A stretch of 50,235 bases of DNA. Source: a virus. Below are positions 1 through 8,098 of the stretch, in pieces. The stretch's first letter is position 1. Each line of letters starts with the position of its first letter. The stretch covers positions 1 to 50,235 of the IMG/VR virus record IMGVR_UViG_3300005549_000003; one strand, written 5' to 3'. The notes below the pieces were generated by a model, which saw only the letters and a list, made by a program, of their open reading frames with translations, ran no database searches and was not told where the DNA came from. Made by a program: the position numbers and the translations under genes.

Positions 1-110
1 CCAACTTTGATTAATCTTCTTTTACTGAGCCATACAGTATAAAAAGAAAAAATTTCGTAAGGGCTAAACTCCCCACCGGGTTTACCAAGAGCATAATTTA
101 ATAGGAGAGA
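1..110. repeat. Terminal direct repeat, left copy (circular closure)
   Basis: These 110 bases are identical to the last 110 bases of the window. The repeat lies inside one reading frame that continues across the join, which is the signature of a circular contig cut at an arbitrary point. A physical terminal repeat is possible, but no end-associated feature such as a cos site or terminase recognition repeat is visible here. Confidence 0.9.
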
Positions 111-164
111 AAAGCAAGAGGATAATAAGGCGAACCACAACACAAATGAAATATCGTAAGTCAT
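1..164 (-). CDS. CxxCxGFW membrane protein, 5' part (join-spanning gene)
   Basis: The start is ATG at 164, reading leftward. The frame is open to base 1 and continues in the same phase from base 50125, giving a 145-residue protein (unique bases 164..1 then 50125..49852). The N-terminus (MTYDISFVLWFALLSS) is a transmembrane segment of about residues 5-25. The middle is soluble and charged. A second hydrophobic region carries the motif CIICTGFW. This CxxCxGFW signature resembles the DUF1360 type of small membrane protein; that link is from memory of the family and is tentative. Its stop overlaps the next start (ATGA), so it belongs to the head-gene operon. The function is unknown. Confidence 0.8.
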   Translation of the reverse strand, partial: MTYDISFVLWFALLSSCFSLLLNYALGKPGGEFSPYEIFSFYTVWLSKRRLIKV

Positions 165-218
165 TAAATCAAAAATACAAAAAATACCGGGATAGTACAG
201 GATTTATATAATCATGAA

Positions 219-434
219 TTGGTGAATGGTTCTTTAAATACTATTGGGTTACGGATAACGCCATCAGGGAAAGTTGCAATAAAAAATCATGAATTTGAAA
301 CAAGACCAGAGAGAAGAGCAAGAATGGCTCTGTTTATTTCTAAATTAGCTCTAATAATTTCAAGTTTAGCACTACTGATAACAGTGCTATCAATATTGCT
401 AAAACGCTATACAATTTGGCCTTTTGATAAATAA
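219..434 (+). CDS. Small membrane protein, probably 5'-frameshifted
   Basis: This plus-strand frame lies in an otherwise leftward region. It encodes a soluble half (ITPSGKVAIKNHEFETR) followed by a hydrophobic C-terminal anchor of about 20 residues. The frame is open back to about 168 but has only TTG (219) or GTG (222) as starts. A plausible true N-terminus begins at ATG 146 in another frame (MKYRKSLNQKYKKYRD) and would join this frame if one base near 194 were removed. That suggests a frameshifted gene or a sequence error. It has low GC at third positions, as phage genes here do. The overlapping minus-strand frame 340..567 is a rival reading. The function is not recognised. Confidence 0.45.
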   Translation: MVNGSLNTIGLRITPSGKVAIKNHEFETRPERRARMALFISKLALIISSLALLITVLSILLKRYTIWPFDK

Positions 435-584
435 AATCAATTTCATTCGCCTTCGGCTCATGTTTGCCGAATACAAATTCTTTTTTAAGACTGTCACTAA
501 ATAAGATTTTTTTAAGCTTAATACTTATTGATTTTAGCGCATAAAAAAATCTTATTACCAACTTCATAATGCTAATATAGCAAA
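435..584. other. Intergenic gap with one weak hairpin
   Basis: No convincing gene is seen here. A 6-bp stem (TTCGGC/GCCGAA, 452-457 with 466-471) follows the plus-strand frame, with a T-rich run only about ten bases later, so it is at best a weak terminator. A minus-strand frame at 340..567 crosses this gap but is judged a shadow. Confidence 0.4.
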
Positions 585-920
585 TTAAAGTGAAACATTA
601 ATAACCGTTTTAAACCGAACACAATCATAATCTTCACCGTCAACTGTCACACTTAACAAATTACCATTTGAATCAAATATCTGTCCCGTAAATTCAAAAT
701 TCTCATTCAGTCCTGATATATCGAAATGAATATTTTGCCCCTCGGTTTGTTCTTCAGTCAAAGTTATTTGAGTTTGAAAATAATCCAATACTAAAGTATA
801 ATTATTCTCAGCCCCACTTTCTGCGCCCGAAGGTAAACCACCTGCCGCTTTATCAATCACAAGTGAGCCGCAGACAGGATGAGAACAAAGATTCAATATT
901 TTTACACAGCAACAAGACAT
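585..920 (-). CDS. Small cysteine-rich structural protein
   Basis: The protein has 111 residues if it starts at ATG 920 (MSCCCVKILNLCSHPVCG). An upstream start at 950 would give a longer overlap with the preceding gene, so 920 is preferred (19-bp overlap). The N-terminus is crowded with cysteines. The rest looks like a beta-rich domain (NENFEFTGQIFDSNGNLL). It sits after the tail-completion-type genes in the neck region, so a minor virion role is likely, but no family is recognised. Confidence 0.7.
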   Translation of the reverse strand: MSCCCVKILNLCSHPVCGSLVIDKAAGGLPSGAESGAENNYTLVLDYFQTQITLTEEQTEGQNIHFDISGLNENFEFTGQIFDSNGNLLSVTVDGEDYDCVRFKTVINVSL

Positions 921-1444
921 TTCTTTAATGGGTTTTCGAGAGTTACACAAAAATCTTCATCACAGGTATCGGGTTGTAATATCCACAAGGCATAAATATC
1001 AATAGCAAAATAAGCTGTTGTGGCTCCAAAGTTATAATCACCGGAACTTTCGTCTTTTAAAAGTTTAAATTTATCTCTTGAAATAGATTTCAATTTGGTT
1101 CCTGAGATCAAAACAGATTGCATTAGCTTACTAAGTATTTTGTTATGTTCTTCAGAAGGGGCATGATCTTCAAAATAAACTATCCGCAATGTTGAACGCA
1201 TATTATACCCTTTTCCACAACTTGCTAATCTCAAATCTGATTGAACTTCGTCATCCCCGTTTCTACGAATATAAAGAGTGAAATACTGATCCGAAGGCAC
1301 AAGAGATTCCCATTCATCTTTTATATTCACGGCTACAAATTTCTGCCCGTCATCATTTGTAATCATTTCTGCTGAGTGATAAACCCTATCAAATTTGTCT
1401 ACCAAATTATTCGCAATATTTTCTATGACTTCATTATATGTCAT
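902..1444 (-). CDS. Candidate tail terminator / tail completion protein
   Basis: This is a 180-residue soluble protein (MTYNEVIENIANNLVDKF). It overlaps the gene upstream by four bases (ATGA at 1441-1444), showing translational coupling. Size and position, directly after an HK97 gp10-like protein and among portal and neck genes, fit a tail terminator. The alternation of helices and strands (TLYIRRNG, STLRIVYF, ATTAYFAIDIYALW) also fits that fold. No motif proves it, so the assignment rests mostly on gene order. Confidence 0.6.
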   Translation of the reverse strand: MTYNEVIENIANNLVDKFDRVYHSAEMITNDDGQKFVAVNIKDEWESLVPSDQYFTLYIRRNGDDEVQSDLRLASCGKGYNMRSTLRIVYFEDHAPSEEHNKILSKLMQSVLISGTKLKSISRDKFKLLKDESSGDYNFGATTAYFAIDIYALWILQPDTCDEDFCVTLENPLKKCLVAV

Positions 1445-2010
1445 CCTAAAATTTCTTTAATTAAAATAACCCCTTGTTCTATAACCTTATCTTTCTCTGA
1501 ATCATTCAAGCGGAAAATTTTAATCCCGTCTCCTTTTGTCGAACCTTTGCCGCCGTTCCTGATATTTGTAATTTGGTTTTCCTGGCCTCTTGCTATTTTG
1601 GCTGCTTCGTCATTGTTAAATTGAAGTATCGCAGACTTTTCATTTTCTACTTGTGTTTCAATTGATCTTCTTAAACCCCCTTCAAGTTCCAAATCTTTTT
1701 TTGCGATCTGTCTGCCTCGTAATAATCTTTTTCTTTGGTAGGAAGTTAAATCTTGACCAACAACAGCTTTATTTCTTTTATTTTGTGTCCTATTCTTGGT
1801 AGATTTTATTGCCCTTGCTTTTCGTTTATTTCCAATATACACCCCGAAATCGTTTCCTTCAATATCCTTGTTTTCCTGAAATACTCTTTGCTGTAATAAC
1901 CCATTACCAACATTCACAGAAGCAACTAAAGCATCTGCAAATTTACCATTCTCAAAAGACTGTTTAAGTCCTTCGATTTTCTTGGCTAATATCGTTACAT
2001 CAAAAGGCAT
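1441..2010 (-). CDS. HK97 gp10-like neck / tail completion protein
   Basis: The protein has about 189 residues and starts at ATG 2010 (MPFDVTILAKKIEGLKQSF). A TTG three bases upstream is a less likely start. The middle is very basic (NKRKARAIKSTKNRTQNKR). The C-terminus ends in a pattern common to HK97 gp10-type proteins, an IFRLNDSEKDKVIE helix followed by a short terminal helix. Its start overlaps the stop of a 13-residue peptide (TGATG) and its stop overlaps the next start. A role in joining head and tail is inferred from this and from context. Confidence 0.65.
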   Translation of the reverse strand: MPFDVTILAKKIEGLKQSFENGKFADALVASVNVGNGLLQQRVFQENKDIEGNDFGVYIGNKRKARAIKSTKNRTQNKRNKAVVGQDLTSYQRKRLLRGRQIAKKDLELEGGLRRSIETQVENEKSAILQFNNDEAAKIARGQENQITNIRNGGKGSTKGDGIKIFRLNDSEKDKVIEQGVILIKEILG

Positions 2011-2051
2011 CAATAATGCGGCTTTGGTTTTACAGGTTTTTTAGGTTTCAT
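2010..2051 (-). CDS. 13-residue basic Pro/Lys peptide, possible coupling ORF
   Basis: The predicted peptide is MKPKKPVKPKPHY. Its stop overlaps the next ATG as TGATG, so it may keep ribosomes on the message between genes that are otherwise 60 bases apart. Its composition of only lysine, proline and aromatic tail residues is non-random, and similar lysine-proline minipeptides occur between phage structural genes. Real expression is uncertain. Confidence 0.4.
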   Translation of the reverse strand: MKPKKPVKPKPHY

Positions 2052-2069
2052 GTTATTATATTTTAAGGA

Positions 2070-3062
2070 CTAACCCGAAGCCCATGCGACACTCACCATT
2101 CTGGTACAAGTTACACATTCATCATTCAGATTATTTAAAGCTGCCCCCATGTTATCAGCTATCCCTTTAACTTTATCATCACCGTTCAATCTTTGATAAT
2201 AAAGAGCCATATAACGATCTGCAAGACTTAATTTTTCATCTTCATCAAACGAAGCATTACGATTATTACGCTGTGTTACTGAAAACTCACTGAAATATCT
2301 TGCTGCACTCCTGTAAAGCAACGTAACTGCAAAAAGTTTTGGCTGTTGATTTATGATGTTACACATGATAGAATCAAGCGAACAAACAACCGAGGCACAA
2401 GGAATAAAGGCATATTGTGTGGCAAATTCAGCACCGTTTAAAAGACCCTTAACTGATAAGTCTTTACTTTGAGCCGTTGAACCTGAACAACCGCATGATT
2501 TTGTAGTCGGGCAATTCAACGCCGTTACTAAAACACCTTCTTCGTCAAAATAAATCTTTACCGATTTGGCAGTAGTTTTGAAATTGATATTCGTAATTAC
2601 TAATTCAGTTCCGGCAACAAAATCTTTATTGATCACCTTTGGTAAAATTCCGTCATCCAAAACGATTGTATAATTTCCGGTACTTGCAATCATTACTTTC
2701 AAAGAATCAATAGACAGATAACCATTTTTAGTAGTGGAAAGATTGTTTACAATTACTCCTGTAAACGGTTGTGAACTGGAAAGACCCGTATAAGTACAAA
2801 CATTGCAAAACGAGTTTAGCGATGACTTTATACTGTACCCTTTTGGTACAAGCGTTTCAATATCGGTAATTAAAAATCTTGCTGAAGCTTCGATGATTTC
2901 CCGGCCAAATGTCAAACCAGATCCGTTAGATTGTTTTGTAAGTTGAGCCAAAGCAAGACGATCAACCCCCTCAATATCGTCCAAAAAAAATAAGGGCGTT
3001 GCCGTATCAGCAGTACAAAGCTCTTTTAAATTCACCAAGTCTTTAAGACAATCTATTGCCAT
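2070..3062 (-). CDS. Cysteine-rich virion protein of unknown role
   Basis: The protein has 330 residues. The start is taken at ATG 3062 because it overlaps the upstream stop as TAATG; a longer frame reaches 3113 but would run 52 bases into that gene. It contains many cysteines (FCNVCTYTG, CPTTKSCGCSG, CASVVC, CVTC). The C-terminal helix-rich stretch ARYFSEFSVTQRNNR resembles a packing or oligomerisation helix. It follows the MuF-like gene, so it is probably a head or connector component. The family is not recognised. Confidence 0.75.
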   Translation of the reverse strand: MAIDCLKDLVNLKELCTADTATPLFFLDDIEGVDRLALAQLTKQSNGSGLTFGREIIEASARFLITDIETLVPKGYSIKSSLNSFCNVCTYTGLSSSQPFTGVIVNNLSTTKNGYLSIDSLKVMIASTGNYTIVLDDGILPKVINKDFVAGTELVITNINFKTTAKSVKIYFDEEGVLVTALNCPTTKSCGCSGSTAQSKDLSVKGLLNGAEFATQYAFIPCASVVCSLDSIMCNIINQQPKLFAVTLLYRSAARYFSEFSVTQRNNRNASFDEDEKLSLADRYMALYYQRLNGDDKVKGIADNMGAALNNLNDECVTCTRMVSVAWASG

Positions 3063-3886
3063 TATGCTGCGGTTTTTGTTTTTATCGGATACCAACCATG
3101 CCGACAACCCCAATGAGCGAGGTTTATAGGCATAGTCTCAAATGTTGTTCCCTCAATGAGTCCATTTTTCTTAGCGATCTTTTCAAACTCAGGCCATTTT
3201 TCTTTAGTCAATTTTTTATCTAATTCGTTATAAACAAATTTACATTGAGGACTTGAATTGTCTATGAGTGTGCCGGTCATCAACAGCGTATCCATTTTAA
3301 AAGTGTCTAAAATCTTTTTATTGATCATGCCTGAATAGCTATCCACAGACTGCTGAGCCGTTTGTTCTATGTACCGACCCAATTTACCACTCACGTCTTT
3401 ACCGCCTTGTATATAATCCTTAATCGCTGTACGGGCATCTGAAAGGCTTAATCCTCCAGTCACATTTTGATAAATCAAATCTCTTAAAGGCTGAACGAAG
3501 TTTTGATTAAGCCCATTACCTAACATTTGTTCAATAGTTTCATCAATCACGATCTTTTTTTGAACTTCAAAGTCAGGAACTTTTATTCCATTGGTCTCTT
3601 TTTGAAAATCAGTTATAGCTTCTGAAATCGGGTTCATTCTTTTTACAAATTGAGAAATAGCTCCTGAAAATTCAGGCGTGGTTTGTAGTAAGTCAAGAAC
3701 CTGAACAGTTAATTTATTCAATTGTTTAATGAAATCCTTATTACCTACGATCTTCCCGCCTTTAATATCAAATACGTCCTCAATAGCTTTTAGCATGATA
3801 GCGTAAGCAGCCGAACCCATTTCATCAATGTGTTTTGACAGTTCTTTGACTGCTTTTTCTTTTGCTTTATCTATTTCGTTAGGCAA
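3062..3886 (-). CDS. MuF / SPP1 gp7-like minor head protein
   Basis: The protein has about 274 residues. The start is TTG at 3886, overlapping the portal stop by 8 bases. It is mostly alpha-helical. The C-terminal part has the MuF hallmark of a conserved Cys/His cluster near the end (INLAHWGCRHGWYP), preceded by SPQCKFVYNELDKK. Proteins of this family bind the portal, sit inside the head and help packaging or ejection. Its position directly after the portal gene is the normal one. Confidence 0.8.
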   Translation of the reverse strand: MPNEIDKAKEKAVKELSKHIDEMGSAAYAIMLKAIEDVFDIKGGKIVGNKDFIKQLNKLTVQVLDLLQTTPEFSGAISQFVKRMNPISEAITDFQKETNGIKVPDFEVQKKIVIDETIEQMLGNGLNQNFVQPLRDLIYQNVTGGLSLSDARTAIKDYIQGGKDVSGKLGRYIEQTAQQSVDSYSGMINKKILDTFKMDTLLMTGTLIDNSSPQCKFVYNELDKKLTKEKWPEFEKIAKKNGLIEGTTFETMPINLAHWGCRHGWYPIKTKTAA

Positions 3887-5675
3887 CGTTACTATTTACA
3901 GGGTTAAGAATGTTTGTTCTTAATTCTTTGGTCAAATCGTATTTGTCAACTTCAGCACTCAGTTTTTTAATTATTTGTTCATCTTCCAAATCGAACAGAG
4001 TTTTGTCAATCTCGTACATCTGAATTAAAATAGGATAAGCCTTTTGATGAATAATTAACTCCTTAGTTCCGATAGAACCCATTCCTTTGAAACTTGCTAA
4101 TTCATCATTAGAATAATACAAAAGTAAATCATACTTCTTAAGAATATGTAAAGCCCTTTTTACTGGACTTGATTCACTTATAAACTTATTCACGAATGAA
4201 TCTATTTGACTGGCTTTGATTGGAACGGGAGCCGAGCTTTCCAAAATCTTACTCAAAGCATCGAAAGCCTCTTGTTCTGTCAGGATCGCAAATGAATAAG
4301 GTTGTTCAACCGACACTTTAATAGGTGAACCGTTTACATAGTTCTCTAAATACTGTAACCCCATTTGAAGATTATTGTAAAGAACCTTCGAGATATTAGC
4401 GAGCCATGCATAAAGTTCTTCCCGATCAATTTCTTTGCTCTTTGCCGATTCTGTATTACCTGTCTCAACTTTCTGTTGAACAAAAACAGCCATTTCAGCC
4501 TTTTCGATATATCTGTCTGGTTGTTCTTTTGAGTAGTTTAAAATCCCAACATCAGGAGTATAGAACTCAACCGAAGGCGTGGAAAAAACTTTATTATCCT
4601 GATCGAAAGAATCGTGAACCTTCCGATAGGTCTTATATGGGCTTTGAATAGTAATAAATTTTGATCCTTTGCATTTTCTGCATTGCTCCCAACCGCCGGG
4701 GCAATCAGTACAGGCGTTCTTTCCTTGACCGTTGCACGCATCACACTCTTGCTGAACCTCTGACATTCTCGGATAAGAGTACATAAGGTCAACGGCTCTT
4801 AAATTTCTATCAGCTACTAAAGCCTTGTTCCCAAACGGCACGAAAGATTGCACGAATGATTCATAAACATCTTTTTCAACTTCGATTCCTCCGTTCTCAT
4901 AGTAAGGCAGAGTTTCAAATTCTTTTGAGTGTTGAAAAAATTCATACTTAAATTCTGTGTCTCCTGAATTCTCTTTATAAAATCTTATGAAATGTGTTTT
5001 AGTGAAAACATGGTAAACAGTATTTAAATAAGTAACTTCCAATCTTCGGTTAAATGTTCTCATTGAGCCATGCCGGACATTTGGAATACCAGGAGCTAAT
5101 TCATAATCATAATCTATAAAAACCTCCTTTGTATATTCCTTATCAATGAACTCGTATTTTTTTTCACTCTCTACTTCAGATTTAAAAATCAAAACATCAT
5201 CCTTTACGACAACTAAATCTTTATAACAAACATATCTATAAAGGTCGTCTGTATATTCCAAAGGATACCAAACACAAATACCGTTAGGATCAGTGGCAAT
5301 TGCGTTCTTGATCCAATCTTCTAAATACTGCGAAAAAAAAGATCCTTCATTTTCCTGATATTCTTCAATAATGGTTTTAGTCTTTTCGGAAATCTGAATA
5401 TTATAAGACGAGTTATTAAAAACCCTTACGATGTTATTAATTGCTTTCCAGATCGAAGCTTTTGTAATTGGTTCAAAAGAATCAACGCAGTGTTTCTGAG
5501 AATCGGGATGTTCATTAGGGTAAAGTCCAGTGACCTTATCAAACATTAAACCTTTAGTATGAACCTGAAGATTATAAGCTAACTGACCGGCGATTTGTCT
5601 CCACCATTCAGGCATCTTTGCTTCTTGAATCATCTTAACTAACGGATCTAAAATTTCTGGTGCAAGTTCTGCCAT
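3879..5675 (-). CDS. Portal protein with DnaJ-like zinc motif
   Basis: This 598-residue protein is assigned as the portal, the dodecameric ring for DNA entry and tail attachment. Support comes from its size, its place directly before the MuF-like gene, and a long helix-rich C-terminal half typical of portals (SAKSKEIDREELYAWLANI, then helices to residue 598). Around residues 309-340 lies an unusual cysteine cluster, CDACNGQGKNACTDC then CRKCKGSK, four CxxC pairs with DnaJ-like CxxCxGxG spacing, which should bind zinc. Known portals do not need this. Translation is coupled to the next gene by an 8-base overlap. Confidence 0.75.
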   Translation of the reverse strand: MAELAPEILDPLVKMIQEAKMPEWWRQIAGQLAYNLQVHTKGLMFDKVTGLYPNEHPDSQKHCVDSFEPITKASIWKAINNIVRVFNNSSYNIQISEKTKTIIEEYQENEGSFFSQYLEDWIKNAIATDPNGICVWYPLEYTDDLYRYVCYKDLVVVKDDVLIFKSEVESEKKYEFIDKEYTKEVFIDYDYELAPGIPNVRHGSMRTFNRRLEVTYLNTVYHVFTKTHFIRFYKENSGDTEFKYEFFQHSKEFETLPYYENGGIEVEKDVYESFVQSFVPFGNKALVADRNLRAVDLMYSYPRMSEVQQECDACNGQGKNACTDCPGGWEQCRKCKGSKFITIQSPYKTYRKVHDSFDQDNKVFSTPSVEFYTPDVGILNYSKEQPDRYIEKAEMAVFVQQKVETGNTESAKSKEIDREELYAWLANISKVLYNNLQMGLQYLENYVNGSPIKVSVEQPYSFAILTEQEAFDALSKILESSAPVPIKASQIDSFVNKFISESSPVKRALHILKKYDLLLYYSNDELASFKGMGSIGTKELIIHQKAYPILIQMYEIDKTLFDLEDEQIIKKLSAEVDKYDLTKELRTNILNPVNSNVA

Positions 5676-5711
5676 AATAAAAGTTAAGGGGTCGTTGCCA
5701 ACCCCCGTTAA

Positions 5712-6323
5712 TTAAGCTGCTTTTGGAACCACTGCTGAAAGTCCTGTAACTGAGTAAGTCTTAGGCAAACCAAGTTCAACCCATGATAACTCTAATTCGA
5801 TTGTTTGAAGTTCTTCAAAATTATCAGGAACGATCCAGTTAAAATCTGAAGTAGCAAAAATTCCAATAGGTAGAACCGTATTATCTCCATCACACATACG
5901 AGCGATTAAAAGATAATTCCCTGATGAATTGATAAGGGCATTAATTTGTTCATGTGTTACTTTGTCTGCTGACTTATCAAAACATTTAAGAACATACTTC
6001 AAAGCCCATGTTGTAGAGATAACTTGCTCAACCTTGCAAGAACTTAATCGTTCTTTTTTGTCTGTCTTTTTTGTGATCGAACCAAGACCGACACCCATAT
6101 TTCCAAGTGCTGAACCGCCGCCCGATCCTGCTGTTAAAAGATCAGTCCACCATGCAGTATCTAAAATGTTTGTCTCGGACATTACTTCATCACAAGGAAT
6201 AAAATAAAGATCATTCACGCCGCCCGGCGAAGTTGTACAGCTACAACTTGCGGTTGCAACAGGAAACGGCGTTGCCGGACATTCCACTGAAGGAACGCAG
6301 GCTGCTGCTGTTAAAACTGGCAT
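5712..6323 (-). CDS. Candidate major tail tube protein
   Basis: This is a 203-residue, cysteine-rich protein. The N-terminal half is low-complexity (SCSCTTSPGGVND, GSGGGSALGNMGVG) and the C-terminal half is beta-rich (TWALKYVLKCFDKS, GNYLLIARMCDGDN, LELSWVELGLPKTYSV). Size, predicted beta content and location at the tail/head boundary, between tail genes and the portal, fit a tube or spike subunit. The assignment is inferred from context and no diagnostic motif was found. Confidence 0.5.
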   Translation of the reverse strand: MPVLTAAACVPSVECPATPFPVATASCSCTTSPGGVNDLYFIPCDEVMSETNILDTAWWTDLLTAGSGGGSALGNMGVGLGSITKKTDKKERLSSCKVEQVISTTWALKYVLKCFDKSADKVTHEQINALINSSGNYLLIARMCDGDNTVLPIGIFATSDFNWIVPDNFEELQTIELELSWVELGLPKTYSVTGLSAVVPKAA

Positions 6324-6359
6324 AATTTAAAAATTTTTAATTTAAAAAATCTTAGGTAA

Positions 6360-6443
6360 TTAAGCCATACCGTTTTGGCACTTTGAAGTGTAAGCCGTTC
6401 CCGGCACAAAAGATAAGTATATGTAAATATAATTAATTTCATC
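6360..6443 (-). pseudogene. In-frame coding remnant after a stop codon
   Basis: Directly after the TAA of the gene ending at 6444, the same frame stays open for 27 codons and looks coding (IYLSFVPGTAYTSKCQNGMA) before a second TAA at 6362-6360. There is no ATG in frame. It may be the severed C-terminus of the upstream protein or a relic of another tail protein. Rare readthrough is possible but there is no sign of a readthrough context. The rest of the 6324-6443 gap is AT-rich and holds nothing else. Confidence 0.35.
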
Positions 6444-7127
6444 TTAACAAGTTCCCCCTGTTGCGCTGTTTCCTTTACAACCACTCACAAATGCTCCATT
6501 AGGCGAACCGTTAATTGATATGATCGTTAATGTAACACTTGTCGAGCTATCCAAACTATTATTCGTCACTGCTGCTAAATTTATAGAAGCAGTTGTTCCA
6601 ACCATTGTTATTGTCGTATCTGCTGTTATGCTTATAAAATGCGAAGCCGTATCTGTGAAACAACCTGAACTCTGCGAATCACTCGTCCCGTCAGGACTTG
6701 AAATTGTCAAATCTGCTCTCGTGAATAAACCTGAATTTTTAGCAATAGACCCGTAAAAAGAAGCTCTTACCAAAACAACGTCTCCCGGCGTTCCACCTGA
6801 AAGTAAGTAAGTAGAATAAATTCCTGAACAAGGATTCACTAAACTAATTTCATACGTTGTTCCACTTTCTGCACAAGGCGTTGACCAGGGAATTAACTCA
6901 CCAAGTAATTGACCGCTTTCGCCGCTTTCTGTACAGTCTGATTGAAGTGTACCCTCATAACAAGTGCCTTCAGGATTTATATTATCTATAAACTGAATAG
7001 GTGAGGATGAAAAATTTCCCTCATCAGTATAAGGATCACCTGAACCTGCTACCCGCCACTTTAGGTTGTACCCATTAGCGGGAGCGGGTGTACATTCTAT
7101 AAAAGGAACAGTAATAGTATTTGGCAT
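6444..7127 (-). CDS. Structural protein with fibronectin-like, Ser/Thr-rich sequence
   Basis: This 227-residue, cysteine-containing protein starts with a beta-sandwich-like stretch (PANGYNLKWRVAGSGDPYT) of the kind seen in Bacteroidetes phage tail and fibre proteins. The rest is rich in Ser, Thr and Gly strands (ADTTITMVGTTASINLAAV). It lies between tail proteins in the late operon, so a virion surface role is likely. A short open frame continues after its stop codon. Confidence 0.65.
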   Translation of the reverse strand: MPNTITVPFIECTPAPANGYNLKWRVAGSGDPYTDEGNFSSSPIQFIDNINPEGTCYEGTLQSDCTESGESGQLLGELIPWSTPCAESGTTYEISLVNPCSGIYSTYLLSGGTPGDVVLVRASFYGSIAKNSGLFTRADLTISSPDGTSDSQSSGCFTDTASHFISITADTTITMVGTTASINLAAVTNNSLDSSTSVTLTIISINGSPNGAFVSGCKGNSATGGTC

Positions 7128-7139
7128 AATTATTTATTT

Positions 7140-8072
7140 TTAACCACTTTCAAAAGTTACCTCAGCACCAATTATCTCAGGATTACAACAAACTATTTCG
7201 TTATCGTTCCAAACTACCGTAGCATTAATTCCACTCGGATCACAACATTCTTCAACAGGCGCAGCACATGGATCAAGTTCACAACTGAACGACTGATAAC
7301 AACTTTCTTTAAAAGTCGCTGTTGGTTTCCACATTCTTTTACAATCTTCTACTTTCTCAAATTGAGTTTCGTTTACTAAATATTTAGTATCCCCAACCCA
7401 AACTTCTCCACGGTAAAAAACCGCATCTATTTCTGAAACGTACCACTCAGGAACCAACTCAGCCATAAATTGATAAAGTTTCTCCTTCTCGGTTCTGAAG
7501 TTTCTTGTCCTGCCTTGCTTAAAAGAATTTTTAATCGCATTTAAAGTGACTTCCACCCCTCTTAAATAAAGTTCATGTTTGTAAACTACCGTTAAGTCAC
7601 CCATTGCTTCGGGGCTGTCAGTAGTGCCAAAATAAACTCCTCCACAATCGTAAGAAAGTTTATTATCTAAATTCCCGTAACAACCTTTTATCAAAGTAAG
7701 TGTTTCGCAATTATTAGAAACACAATATTCTTCAGAAAAATAAATATAATCAATGCCTGAGATCGTTAAAGTAATTGCAATTACAAAACAAGTCGGCGAA
7801 GCCCCTGAGAAGTTTTTAAAAACCCCGTACCAATTTTCATTCGTGTCCTGACCTACCACGTAAGAAGCGGGAACAATCGTTTCAATCGTGCCACCGCTGC
7901 AAGTATTGATAAGCTGATATTGCACTGCATCCGGCCTGCCAGTCATTCTAATATAAAGCTGAACCTCTGACAATGAAGGCACAGGAACACGGTAGGGCAT
8001 TTGATCCCTTTGGCAGTTATTTGAGTAACTACCGTAATTTGAGATCGTTCCTGTTCCTGAAATCATTATCAT
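7140..8072 (-). CDS. Tail-associated protein, cysteine-rich
   Basis: This is a 310-residue protein. The N-terminal half is beta-rich with paired cysteines (QLINTCSGGTIET, YCVSNNCETLTL). The central part, KHELYLRGVEVTLNAIKNSF then RTRNFRTEKEKLYQF, and the segment ELVPEWYVSEIDAVF look globular. The C-terminus has a cysteine cluster (SCELDPCAAPVEECCDP). It sits with the baseplate/tail genes downstream of the tape measure. It is probably a tail-tip or baseplate component; the family is not named with confidence. Confidence 0.65.
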   Translation of the reverse strand: MIMISGTGTISNYGSYSNNCQRDQMPYRVPVPSLSEVQLYIRMTGRPDAVQYQLINTCSGGTIETIVPASYVVGQDTNENWYGVFKNFSGASPTCFVIAITLTISGIDYIYFSEEYCVSNNCETLTLIKGCYGNLDNKLSYDCGGVYFGTTDSPEAMGDLTVVYKHELYLRGVEVTLNAIKNSFKQGRTRNFRTEKEKLYQFMAELVPEWYVSEIDAVFYRGEVWVGDTKYLVNETQFEKVEDCKRMWKPTATFKESCYQSFSCELDPCAAPVEECCDPSGINATVVWNDNEIVCCNPEIIGAEVTFESG

Positions 8073-8098
8073 ATCATCTGTTTTTCATGGGGGCTTTT

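Noticed and set aside
340-567. Minus-strand 75-residue frame with a hydrophobic end
   Set aside because: It overlaps the plus-strand membrane-protein frame, has higher GC at third positions than that frame, and its hydrophobic part is opposite the other's membrane segment, as a mirrored shadow would be. It stays a possible alternative because it follows the preceding gene by only 17 bases.
4406-4792. Plus- and minus-strand frames overlapping the portal gene
   Set aside because: They are explained as shadows of the portal frame. The cysteines seen in the portal frame have the sensible DnaJ spacing, so the portal frame is the coding one.
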